DNA of 64,000 nt from Eubacteriales bacterium (GTDB taxonomy: Bacteria > Bacillota > Clostridia > Eubacteriales > Anaerofustaceae). How positions within the stretch are numbered: the first letter of the stretch is position 1; every line of letters begins with the position of its first letter. The notes under the pieces were generated by a model, which saw only the letters and a program-made list of their open reading frames with translations, made no database searches and was not told the DNA's origin. The stretch is from positions 1 to 64,000 of the forward strand of contig JAIKVR010000082.1 of assembly GCA_024685545.1 (NCBI GenBank), in the 5' to 3' direction. This document shows, piece after piece, positions 9,715 to 18,803 of the stretch. A program made the translations under genes and the position numbers.

Positions 9715-10662
9715 ATGAAACTGCTTGTATTCGACCTCGGAGGTTCTTCCATAAAAGCCGGTATCGTAGATGAAAACTATAACCTGACAGATAAAAGGAA
9801 ATTCGCCGTCAATGGAGACAGTGTGGAGACACTTCTGGAGGATGGCGTAGAAATGCTGAAACATATTTCTTCTCCAAGTCAGTTCGTTAAAACGATTCTT
9901 ACTATAAAGGAAGAAATGCTGCCAAATGCGGACGGCATCGGCTTTTCTGTCAATTTTCCTTTTGATAACGCCACGGGAAATGCCTACCATGGAGGAGCGG
10001 CTAACCGCTATCTCAATAATTCAAATCTGTACGAGGCATTCAGAAGAAAGACCGATCTGCCGGTAAGCGCGGATAACGACGGCAAATGCCTGTTGCTGGC
10101 GGAAGTGGAGGCAGGCTGCCTGAAAGGACTGCGTGATGCCATGGCTCTCGGATTTGGAACGGGAATATCCTGCGGCATTCTTGCAGGCGGCCAAGTCGTA
10201 CGAGGAGAACACTTCTGTTCTAACGAAGTATGCCCGGTAATAATAAATGATGTAGAAAAACCTCAGATGCAGGATATGTGGATGGCTGCGGCCTCTCTTC
10301 CATCTATGCTGAGGAAACTCGCTGCAGCTCTTGGACGGGCCGAGAACGAGGTGAACGGCTTCGTTGCTTTCGACCTATTTGAAAAAGGAGAGTATCTGGA
10401 ATACCTGAAAGAAATGTGCAGACATATAGCCCTTCAGATCTATAATTTTCAGCTGATTCTGGATCCGGGCGCGTTTGCGATCGGCGGTGGAATTGCAGCC
10501 CGTAAGATATTCGTCGACACCATACAGGAAGAGATCGATAGGCTCCATTACGGAATAGGGTTTGGGGCCAACTACAAGCCTGATGTTCGGCAGGCCAAAT
10601 TCCTGAGCGATTCCAATCTGGTCGGAGCTGCCGCCGCGTTCCGCCGTCTTTACAATGTCTGA
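9715..10662 (+). CDS. ROK-family protein (sugar kinase/regulator family, no HTH seen)
   Basis: 'LVFDLGGSSIKAGIVDE', 'DNDGKCLLLAEVEAGCLKGLRDAMALGFGTGISCGIL'. Confidence 0.85.
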   Translation: MKLLVFDLGGSSIKAGIVDENYNLTDKRKFAVNGDSVETLLEDGVEMLKHISSPSQFVKTILTIKEEMLPNADGIGFSVNFPFDNATGNAYHGGAANRYLNNSNLYEAFRRKTDLPVSADNDGKCLLLAEVEAGCLKGLRDAMALGFGTGISCGILAGGQVVRGEHFCSNEVCPVIINDVEKPQMQDMWMAAASLPSMLRKLAAALGRAENEVNGFVAFDLFEKGEYLEYLKEMCRHIALQIYNFQLILDPGAFAIGGGIAARKIFVDTIQEEIDRLHYGIGFGANYKPDVRQAKFLSDSNLVGAAAAFRRLYNV

Positions 10663-10721
10663 GCCAGCAATCCTCCAAAGTGCAGAAGCTTCCTTACCAT
10701 GCTATAATCGTAATATCCAAT

Positions 10722-10756
10722 AAAAAACCTCCACTCATTATAGTGGAGGCTTTTTT
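10722..10756. terminator. Bidirectional intrinsic terminator AAAAAACCTCCACT-cattat-AGTGGAGGcTTTTTT
   Basis: Stem with A and T tracts between convergent genes. Confidence 0.88.
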
Positions 10757-11641
10757 CTATTCATCCGCTCCGGCGTCAGTGTATAGTTCTTCCAGTTCCT
10801 CCGGTGTAAATTCGTAGGATTTATTGCAGAAATGGCACTTGGTCTCTACCGGCTTGCCTTCATCGATCATTTCCCGTATCTCTTTTTTGCCCAGGGATAC
10901 GATACCGCTGGCAAATCTTTCCTTGGAACAGGTACACTCGTATCTGGTTTCATGCTCGGAAAGTATATCGTACTCCATGCCTTTGAGTATCTGATCAAGT
11001 ATCTCTTTGTTGCCGGTCTTCTTGGCAATCAGCAAGGAGATGCTCTCCATTGCCTGGATGTTTTCTTCTATCGCGGGGATCAGGCTCTGATCGGCAAATG
11101 GCATCAGCTGTAGCAAAAAGCCTCCTGCTGAGACTATATCAAATTCATCATTGACCCTCACTCCCAAAGCGCAGACGGTAGGAATCTGCTCGCTTTTCGC
11201 ATAGTATTCCGCGATATCCACGGCGATTTCGGATGTGGAAAGTTCGCATATTCCTACATATGGCTCTTTTGTACCAGTATCCCGTATCACATAAAGCAGG
11301 CCTTTACCTACGGCTTTTCCGACATCCAGCTTACCTTTTTCATTCAACGGAAGTTCGGCTGTGGGGTGAGCAACATAGCCGCGCACATTTCCGCCCGCTT
11401 CCCCAACAGCTACTATAGAGCCCAATGGACCGTCGCCTTTTATCTGCAGGGTCAGAGAGTCGGTCTCGTTCTTCAGTGTTGAACTCATAAGGGAGACAGC
11501 GGTCAGAGTTCTGCCTAACGCGGCGCTGGCTGTCTTGGACGTGCGGTGTATCAACCTTGCCTCCCGGACGATATCCGTGGAATCTTCCAGCAATACCCTG
11601 ATGCTCCCGTCCCTGGTCAGCGCATCCGTTAATTTGCCCAT
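10757..11641 (-). CDS. hslO: Hsp33 redox-regulated chaperonin
   Basis: 'CTCSKERFASGIVSLGKKEIREMIDEGKPVETKCHFCNKSYEF' (CxC...CxxC); start at MGKLTDALTRDGSIRV. Confidence 0.93.
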   Translation of the reverse strand: MGKLTDALTRDGSIRVLLEDSTDIVREARLIHRTSKTASAALGRTLTAVSLMSSTLKNETDSLTLQIKGDGPLGSIVAVGEAGGNVRGYVAHPTAELPLNEKGKLDVGKAVGKGLLYVIRDTGTKEPYVGICELSTSEIAVDIAEYYAKSEQIPTVCALGVRVNDEFDIVSAGGFLLQLMPFADQSLIPAIEENIQAMESISLLIAKKTGNKEILDQILKGMEYDILSEHETRYECTCSKERFASGIVSLGKKEIREMIDEGKPVETKCHFCNKSYEFTPEELEELYTDAGADE

Positions 11642-11642
11642 C

Positions 11643-12512
11643 CTACGCCCCCACTTTTTCAGTGAATCTGGCCAGACATTTTTCATCAGTTCCGCAACAG
11701 CCGCCGAGGATGCGCACTCCGTCCAGGTATATTTCATACAGTTCGTCTGCATAATCCTCCGGGCTCATCTTGTAGGTAGTGATCTCACCATGATGCACCG
11801 GCTGTCCTCTGTTTGGTTTGGCGAGCACCGGCTGGGTGCTCAGTTCACGAAACTCTTTTACAAGCGGCAGCATTTCTCTTGGAGTTATGAAGCAGTTGAG
11901 CCCTGCCGCGAGAGGCTTTAATTCGTTGACTACACCGGCGTATTTTTTCAGATCCTCTCCGCACCAGGATTTTCCGCTGGCATCAAAGGCCATGGATGTC
12001 ATAATAGGCAGGTCACTGTTGTCTCTTACTGCATTTATAGCCGCTCTGATCTCATCGCTCATGCCGATGGTCTCGATAAACACGCAGTCAGGTCTGAATT
12101 CCTTCGCAATACGCACCTGGCGTGAGTAAAGCTCATAGCATTTTTTGTATGGGAAGGCCCCATCATCATTGCTAAAGGAATACCCGCTCGGACTCATATC
12201 GAACAGTATGAACGTGTCAGGGAAACCTTCAGCAGCTGTCCTGGCATTATTAAAAGCAGCCTTAATAATCTCTTCCATGGTAAAGCCGCTGCTTTGTTCC
12301 GTCTCCTCAGTGAGATTGAAAGTGTTTGTCAGAAGGGCCATGGTGCCTGCTTCCAGATAAGATCTCTGGATCTTTTCTATCACATCCGGATGTTCTATAT
12401 TGGCTGCCTGTATACGGTTCTGGTCGATGCCCTCCATAATGGCCCTAACGCCCATGGAACCGTCAAGTATTAAAAGATCGTTGTTTTTTACCAGTTCACT
12501 GATGCTTCTCAT
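11643..12512 (-). CDS. Homocysteine S-methyltransferase family protein
   Basis: 'LDGSMGVRAIMEGI', 'FIETIGMSDEIRAAINA', 'GVRILGGCCGTDEKCLA' (Zn-binding GGCCG). Confidence 0.88.
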   Translation of the reverse strand: MRSISELVKNNDLLILDGSMGVRAIMEGIDQNRIQAANIEHPDVIEKIQRSYLEAGTMALLTNTFNLTEETEQSSGFTMEEIIKAAFNNARTAAEGFPDTFILFDMSPSGYSFSNDDGAFPYKKCYELYSRQVRIAKEFRPDCVFIETIGMSDEIRAAINAVRDNSDLPIMTSMAFDASGKSWCGEDLKKYAGVVNELKPLAAGLNCFITPREMLPLVKEFRELSTQPVLAKPNRGQPVHHGEITTYKMSPEDYADELYEIYLDGVRILGGCCGTDEKCLARFTEKVGA

Positions 12513-13339
12513 ATTCTCCCCATTCCCAGAAGTACAATCAGTCCTAAGGCCCAGCAGTATACCGAGAAGCCCATCAGACCGCCCTTCTGTACGATTTTTT
12601 TAAAGAACACTATTGACATATATCCGCTCACCAGAGCGGCGATAAAGCCCACAAGACACGGAAGAATGGATATGGTTCCGACAGCTTCCGCAATATCGCC
12701 GATCTTCAGAATAACGCTTCCTGCGATAGTAGGCAATGCGAGCAGGAAAGAGAATTCCAGCGCGTCCTCTTTTTTCAGCCCCATCACAACGCCTCCGGTC
12801 ATCGTCGTTCCGGAGCGGGAAAGCCCAGGCATGATGGCGCACATCTGGAACAGCCCTACGACAAAGGATTTTATGACACCGAGGTCCCCAAGCTCTCCCG
12901 TCGTATGTTGACTGAGTTTTTCCGCCAGGCACAGCACGAACCCGGTCAGCAACAGCATCATTCCCACCACTGGGAGTTTTTGGAAAAGAGAATCCACCAG
13001 GTCATCCAGCAATACGCCTGCTATACCGGCAGGTATGCAGCCGATGATGATATAAAAGATATAACGGCGGTATTTGTTTTCCTTCAGGCCAGCTCCTTTG
13101 CGTGTGAATACATCCTTCAGCATAAGGAAAAATTCCCTTATCATACCGATGACAGTCTGTGAATATGCCGCCACAATGGCAAAGAACGTAGCAGCATGCA
13201 GAAGTATATCAAAAGCCAGGTTGTTTTCCGTTATCCCGAACATGGTCTGGGCGACCACCAGGTGCCCGGAACTGCTGACCGGCAGGAATTCCGTGATGCC
13301 CTGTATCAGCCCCAGTATAAGTCCTTCCAAAATGCTCAT
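12509..13339 (-). CDS. uppP: Undecaprenyl-diphosphatase
   Basis: 'LIQGITEFLPVSSSGHLV', 'IMPGLSRSGTTMTGG'. Confidence 0.95.
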   Translation of the reverse strand: MSILEGLILGLIQGITEFLPVSSSGHLVVAQTMFGITENNLAFDILLHAATFFAIVAAYSQTVIGMIREFFLMLKDVFTRKGAGLKENKYRRYIFYIIIGCIPAGIAGVLLDDLVDSLFQKLPVVGMMLLLTGFVLCLAEKLSQHTTGELGDLGVIKSFVVGLFQMCAIMPGLSRSGTTMTGGVVMGLKKEDALEFSFLLALPTIAGSVILKIGDIAEAVGTISILPCLVGFIAALVSGYMSIVFFKKIVQKGGLMGFSVYCWALGLIVLLGMGRI

Positions 13340-13558
13340 AATGTCCTCCAAACGGTATAATACATTTTAACACAACTGATTAAACATGCATTATCTGTTT
13401 TCCTTTCTTCTGTGTTGCTTTGGTATGGAAAACTCTGTGTTCCGGTTTAGACTATGTTTCTAATCCCAATGCGCGCAGCCGGTACTGATTAATATGTGTA
13501 ACTTGCTGCGCTGACTATGAAAAGAGCGTTGCTGATGCTACAATTTATCCGGTAGACT

Positions 13559-14026
13559 ATGTATAAAACGGAATTCATATCAAGGAGCCTGGAGGATACG
13601 GCAAAGGTTGGAAACGCCATCGCCGGTATACTGGAAAGAGGAGATACGGTTGCGCTTTACGGTGATATGGCCAGCGGCAAAACCGCTCTCTCCCGTTTTA
13701 TTTTCGAAGCGAAGGGATTTGCCTCCGGCTTTTCGAGCCCTACATACGCTATTATTAATGAATACACCGACCTGCAAGGCGGTAAAGCCTATCATATCGA
13801 TGCTTACCGACTTTCCTCTACTGAGGAACTGCTTTATGCAGGTGTGGACGAATTGACCGATGCAGTTCTTGCAGTCATCGAATGGGCGGATATCGTGGAG
13901 GAAGCAATCCCGGAGGACTCAACAAGGGTCCATATATATAAAACTGACGACATCAACACCCGACGGATGGAAATTTTCGTTGACAGCAGCGATAAGCTCG
14001 CCAAGCTGAATGAGGCCCTGAAATGA
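13559..14026 (+). CDS. tsaE: tRNA threonylcarbamoyladenosine biosynthesis ATPase TsaE
   Basis: 'ALYGDMASGKTALSRFIF', 'FSSPTYAIINEY', 'HIDAYRL', 'VIEWAD'. Confidence 0.93.
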   Translation: MYKTEFISRSLEDTAKVGNAIAGILERGDTVALYGDMASGKTALSRFIFEAKGFASGFSSPTYAIINEYTDLQGGKAYHIDAYRLSSTEELLYAGVDELTDAVLAVIEWADIVEEAIPEDSTRVHIYKTDDINTRRMEIFVDSSDKLAKLNEALK

Positions 14027-14718
14027 AGATACTTGCGATTGATACTTCTACGATAGCCGCTTCGGCGGCAGTTATGGATGAGAATAAGCTCTGCGGCGAG
14101 TTCATGACTGACCTGAAGCTTAAGCACTCTGAGAAACTGATGTTCCTGATCGACGGGCTGCTTGACAATCTCAGGATGAATATCAATGATATCGATGCGT
14201 TTGCCTGCGGCAGAGGTCCGGGTTCCTTCACCGGCCTGAGGATCGCAGCGGCGGCAGTCAAAGGCCTGGCTCAGCCCGGCAATAAGCCTATCATCGGTGT
14301 GTCTTCTCTGGCAGCCTGTGCCTATGCACAGATCAGCCGCGAGAATGAATTCATCATCCCGATTTTCGACGCCCAAAGGGAAGAGGTCTATACTGGCATC
14401 TATGCTCATGACCGCACAGGATTTTCGTGCATCACCCCAGACTGTATCAGGAATGCAGAGGAGTATTTTACCACCCTGGAAGAAAGAGGAGGAAAATACG
14501 TATTCTGCGGTGACGGTGTATTAAAATACATGGAGAGGATAAAAATCCAGCTTGGAGAGAAGGCGGCTTTTTCGGGTAATGAGCTTCTCATGCCTCGTGC
14601 TTCCATGGTTGCATCCCTTGCCCTGCAGCAGTATGAAAAAGGACAGTATGATGATTACGGGACCTTTATGCCCGAGTATATTCGGGGCACGGACGCGCAG
14701 GTGTTTATAAAGAAATGA
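14023..14718 (+). CDS. tsaB: tRNA threonylcarbamoyladenosine biosynthesis protein TsaB
   Basis: 'ILAIDTSTIAASAAV', 'FACGRGPGSFTGLRIAAAAVKGLA'. Confidence 0.93.
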   Translation: MKILAIDTSTIAASAAVMDENKLCGEFMTDLKLKHSEKLMFLIDGLLDNLRMNINDIDAFACGRGPGSFTGLRIAAAAVKGLAQPGNKPIIGVSSLAACAYAQISRENEFIIPIFDAQREEVYTGIYAHDRTGFSCITPDCIRNAEEYFTTLEERGGKYVFCGDGVLKYMERIKIQLGEKAAFSGNELLMPRASMVASLALQQYEKGQYDDYGTFMPEYIRGTDAQVFIKK

Positions 14719-15188
14719 CAGAATACAGGATCGTTAGAGCGAACATTTTACATCTTGTCGGCATCGACCGCATTGAAAAAGCCTGTTTCCCGATCCCATG
14801 GAGCACTGACCTTCTGTTGAATTCCATCCTCAGCGATGAATACAGCACATTCGTCGCAATTTCGGGGAAGAAGGTGATCGGCTTCGGGATCATGATGCAA
14901 AACTACGATGAATCTCACATCATGAACGTGGCGGTGGATTCAGGTCATCGTCGTTCCGGCGTGGGCAGCGCGGTAATGGAGGCGCTGATCGATGAAAGCA
15001 GGCGTCGGGGCCTCTATGACATAACGCTGGAGGTAAGAGCCTCAAACGCTGGGGCGATCGCTCTTTACGAAAAATACGGTTTCCGCACAGAAGGCGTTCG
15101 CAGGGAGTATTATTCCGACAACCATGAAGATGCTCTGATCATGTGGCTGCATCTCAATAAGGATGAACACAATGAAGACAATTGTTAA
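14715..15188 (+). CDS. rimI: Ribosomal protein S18 alanine N-acetyltransferase (GNAT)
   Basis: GNAT core 'NVAVDSGHRRSGVGSAVMEALIDESRRRG...LEVRASNAGAIALYEKYGF'; tsa cluster context. Confidence 0.9.
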   Translation: MTEYRIVRANILHLVGIDRIEKACFPIPWSTDLLLNSILSDEYSTFVAISGKKVIGFGIMMQNYDESHIMNVAVDSGHRRSGVGSAVMEALIDESRRRGLYDITLEVRASNAGAIALYEKYGFRTEGVRREYYSDNHEDALIMWLHLNKDEHNEDNC

Positions 15189-15855
15189 ATTAATAATCAT
15201 ATTGCTCCTTTCGGTCGTGATCCTTTCAGACTGTGCTCTCTTTGGCCTGCTGATGACCACTGACGACGATCTTTTTTATGAAAAGCAGTTCAGGGAACAG
15301 AATATCGCAGAAAACACAGGCTTGGATTTCGATGTTCTAATGCAGGTCAACGATGAGGTGCAGGATTATCTGAACACCAAACGCGCCGACCTCGTTGTCT
15401 ACGCTGTAAGATATGGCGAAAAGACGCTGATTTTCAACGAAAATGAGCAGTCGCACATGAAAGATGTCAGGGACTTGTATTCAGCCTTTAAATGGTTTGG
15501 CGGAGGATGTATCCTGTTCACGCTGTGTGTATTCTATTTCATTGTGAGAAAGAGGGATCGTTCACTGGCCGGAGCAGTCATGTCCGCATGCGGAGGAGCT
15601 TTTGCCCTGCCTGTTCTTTTCGTTGTTTTTTTCGATAAGGCTTTCGTCATTTTTCATCATCTGTTTTTCGAAGGCGACACATGGCTGTTCGACCCTGATA
15701 CCAACATAATCGTCAATATTTACACCTGGGAATTCTTCATTGAATTCGTGACGAGAGTCGGAGTCTACGCTGTGGCAATGGGTCTCATCATCTTCCTGTC
15801 TGCAGCTTATTTCAGAAGAGAATACCGACCGGCGAAGGAGGCTGGACAAAAATGA
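15172..15855 (+). CDS. TIGR01906-type integral membrane protein
   Basis: Multiple TM helices; 'NDEVQDYLNTKRADLVV...LFNENEQSHMKDVRDLYSAFKWF'-type motif. Confidence 0.75.
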   Translation: MKTIVKLIIILLLSVVILSDCALFGLLMTTDDDLFYEKQFREQNIAENTGLDFDVLMQVNDEVQDYLNTKRADLVVYAVRYGEKTLIFNENEQSHMKDVRDLYSAFKWFGGGCILFTLCVFYFIVRKRDRSLAGAVMSACGGAFALPVLFVVFFDKAFVIFHHLFFEGDTWLFDPDTNIIVNIYTWEFFIEFVTRVGVYAVAMGLIIFLSAAYFRREYRPAKEAGQK

Positions 15856-16853
15856 GCGGTGTTACGATACTGGCTATAGAATCCTCATGCGACGAGACCT
15901 CCGCGGCTGTGATAGAAGACGGCAGCCTGCTTTCCAACATAGTGTTTTCACAGATAGATATCCATACAAAGTATGGCGGGGTCGTCCCTGAAATAGCTTC
16001 GCGAAGCCATCTCGAAAAAGTCACTGCGGTAACCGATGAAGCATTGGATAAAGCAGGAAAGACGCTTGAAGACCTTTCCGCCGTCGCAGTCACCTGCGGA
16101 CCGGGTCTTGTCGGGGCGCTTCTTGTGGGTGTTTCTTACGCCAAAGCGCTGTCCTATTCACTTGGATGCAGGCTTATAGGCGTCAACCATATGCGCGGAC
16201 ATATCGGAGCAGCTTTCCTTGCAGGAGCTCAGCCTCCATGCCTGACGCTTGTTGTGTCGGGCGGCCATACAATGATCGTCCGAGTCGATTCATACAGCGA
16301 TTTTACACTTCTGGGATCCACCAGAGATGATGCTGCCGGAGAGGTTTTCGATAAGGTCGCCCGTGTGGTCGGTTTAGGTTATCCAGGCGGGCCAAAGCTT
16401 GATAAGGCTGCTGATGGAGGGAATGAAGATTATCTTGTCCTCCCAAGGGCTATGCTGAATGAGGATAATTATGATTTCAGCTTCAGCGGCATCAAAAGCG
16501 CCGTGCTGAATCACATCAATGCGGCGAAAATGAAAAATGAACCAATCGACGTACCGGGAGTGTGCGCTTCCTTCAGAAAATGCGTCTGCGATATTTTGGT
16601 GGGAAAGACGATAAGAGCTGCCAAAAACGAAGGTCTAAACCGCATCGCTGTATGCGGAGGGGTGGCCTGCAACTCACTACTGAGAAAAATGCTGATCGAA
16701 GCATGTGATCAGAATGGGTATGATCTCACTATCCCCGATGCGTCTTTATGTTCTGACAACGCCGGCATGATCGCCGTATCGGCTTATCACCAGTATTTGG
16801 CAGGGGATTTCGCATCTCTTGACCTGAATGCGTCGCCCTCTCTCTCTCTTTGA
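15852..16853 (+). CDS. tsaD: tRNA N6-adenosine threonylcarbamoyltransferase
   Basis: 'ESSCDETSAAVIE', 'GVNHMRGHIGAAFL', 'LVVSGGHT', 'GGVACNSLLR'. Confidence 0.96.
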   Translation: MSGVTILAIESSCDETSAAVIEDGSLLSNIVFSQIDIHTKYGGVVPEIASRSHLEKVTAVTDEALDKAGKTLEDLSAVAVTCGPGLVGALLVGVSYAKALSYSLGCRLIGVNHMRGHIGAAFLAGAQPPCLTLVVSGGHTMIVRVDSYSDFTLLGSTRDDAAGEVFDKVARVVGLGYPGGPKLDKAADGGNEDYLVLPRAMLNEDNYDFSFSGIKSAVLNHINAAKMKNEPIDVPGVCASFRKCVCDILVGKTIRAAKNEGLNRIAVCGGVACNSLLRKMLIEACDQNGYDLTIPDASLCSDNAGMIAVSAYHQYLAGDFASLDLNASPSLSL

Positions 16854-16956
16854 ATAATTGAACGAAGGTCCATTGTCTGAAGTTTTATCTATTCCGACAA
16901 ACAATCAGGCTTCATATGTGATATAATATTGCAAATATACAGAAAGGAGGTCACAT

Positions 16957-18081
16957 ATGAAGTCATTGTTTTATTATCTTATATTCGCTTTAGGCTTCCT
17001 GATTGGATACAACACGGGAGAAAGCCTTTTCAGACTGGAGTCTGTCTCAGCTTTTTTGCTGAAGCACTTTTCCGAAACGATTGCGAATGTCTTGATTTGC
17101 AGTACATGCGGATTATTATTAGGCATTATTTTTATTATTATCATTCCACGCATTATCAAAGCATTCTCAGAATCCCTACAGCAGTGGATTGCCAACCTGA
17201 AGGGTGTTTCGATGATCCAGCTTGTTATTGCGGTGGTATTCATCATCATTGCTCTGCTGATATCTTCACTCATCTGCCTGCCTATTTATAAAATTGATAT
17301 GCCTGATGTTATCAAGGCGCTTCTGGCGGTGATAGTTTATGTTGGGCTTACATACGGGGCTGTGCTTCTGGCTTTCAACCGCGGTACAGAGATAGAAACA
17401 GCGATCAAGGGGATCTTTGTCAGGGCAGAAAACAGTGAAAGAACCAGGAGTCAGAGAAGAAAGAGTTCCGTGATCCCGAAAATACTGGATACAAGTGTCA
17501 TAATCGATGGGAAAATCTACGATATACTGAAGACGGGTTTCATCGACGGTCCCATAGTCATCTCAACACTTGTCATAGAGGAGCTCCAGTATATCGCCGA
17601 CTCCTCAGATGCCCTTAAGCGCAATCGGGGCCGCAGAGGATTGGATATACTGAACCTTATCCAGAAGGAACTGCCATTGGAGGTCATAGTCAGCGACAAT
17701 AATTACGATGATATCCCGGATGTGGATAATAAGATCATCCGTCTGGCAAAGAACATGAAAGGGAAGGTCATTACTAACGACTATAATCTCAACAAGGTAG
17801 CAGAGATTATGGGCGTTGAGGTGCTGAATATAAACGAGCTTGCAAACGCGGTTAAGACTGTCGTCCTGCCTGGCGAAGAGTTGAGGATTCATGTGCTCCG
17901 CGAGGGCAAGGAGGATCGCCAGGGGGTGGCATATCTGGACGACGGCACTATGATCGTTGTTGAGGATGGCAGAGAATTGATTGGAAAGGATATAACCGCC
18001 ACAGTGACCAGCGTACTGCAGACGAGTGCGGGGAAAATGGTATTCGTCAGACCGAGCTCTGTAACGGCGGCCGGTAAGTAG
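16957..18081 (+). CDS. PIN/TRAM-domain membrane protein (YacL-like)
   Basis: N-terminal TM helices; PIN '[16 protein letters not shown]'; C-terminal TRAM '[41 protein letters not shown]'. Confidence 0.92.
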   Translation: MKSLFYYLIFALGFLIGYNTGESLFRLESVSAFLLKHFSETIANVLICSTCGLLLGIIFIIIIPRIIKAFSESLQQWIANLKGVSMIQLVIAVVFIIIALLISSLICLPIYKIDMPDVIKALLAVIVYVGLTYGAVLLAFNRGTEIETAIKGIFVRAENSERTRSQRRKSSVIPKILDTSVIIDGKIYDILKTGFIDGPIVISTLVIEELQYIADSSDALKRNRGRRGLDILNLIQKELPLEVIVSDNNYDDIPDVDNKIIRLAKNMKGKVITNDYNLNKVAEIMGVEVLNINELANAVKTVVLPGEELRIHVLREGKEDRQGVAYLDDGTMIVVEDGRELIGKDITATVTSVLQTSAGKMVFVRPSSVTAAGK

Positions 18082-18083
18082 CA

Positions 18084-18557
18084 ATGTCAGTAGATAAAGT
18101 AAAGGAATATTTCGCTTCATTCGGCAGGGAAGGGGATGTCCTCGAATTCCCTGTTTCCAGCGCAACCGTGGAACTGGCTGCAAAAGCAGTAGGCGTCGAA
18201 AATGCCAGAATAGCAAAATCACTTTCTTTCATGAAAGGCGATGACCCCATAATCGTAGTAGTCGCAGGGGACACACGTGTGGATAATCACAAATTTAAGG
18301 AGAATTTCGGTTGCAAGGCCAAGATGCTCACTCCCGAACAGGTGACCGGACTCATAGGACATAATATCGGCGGAGTATGCCCGTTTTCGATAAAAGAAGG
18401 TGTTCAGACTTATCTGGATGTTTCCATGAAACGTTTTGAAACTGTTTTCCCTGCGTGCGGCAGCTCCAACAGCGCGATCGAACTTACCTGCGATGAACTT
18501 GAGAAATACTCTCAGAATTTCATCTCATGGGTAGATGTCTGCAAGGACTGGATATAG
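18084..18557 (+). CDS. YbaK/EbsC-type aminoacyl-tRNA deacylase
   Basis: 'ENARIAKSLSFM...VAGDTRVDNHKFKENFG', 'GHNIGGVCPFSIKEGVQTYLDVSMKRFETVFPACGSSNSAIELT'. Confidence 0.9.
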   Translation: MSVDKVKEYFASFGREGDVLEFPVSSATVELAAKAVGVENARIAKSLSFMKGDDPIIVVVAGDTRVDNHKFKENFGCKAKMLTPEQVTGLIGHNIGGVCPFSIKEGVQTYLDVSMKRFETVFPACGSSNSAIELTCDELEKYSQNFISWVDVCKDWI

Positions 18558-18579
18558 AACGAACAGATCAGATACATAG

Positions 18580-18626
18580 ACATAGCAACGCCTCTGAACC
18601 GCATCGGTTCGGAGGCGTTGCTATGT
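18580..18626. terminator. Long stem-loop ACATAGCAACGCCTCTGAACCG-cat-CGGTTCGGAGGCGTTGCTATGT
   Basis: About 21-bp near-perfect stem between convergent genes; no clear T tract. Confidence 0.65.
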
Positions 18627-18803
18627 AATCTCTTTGAGAAGCAGTAGTGTTTACTGTACCATTAATACAATGCGTCAGGTGTTTGAGATGAAATCTCAGA
18701 AAGGTGGAATATGCTGTCAATGCAATCCTTTGTTTCCGCCAGTTCTGATCCGTATTATGGTCTGTTTTGCCATTTTGTTGTGCCTGTGGTTCAGACTGTC
18801 TTT

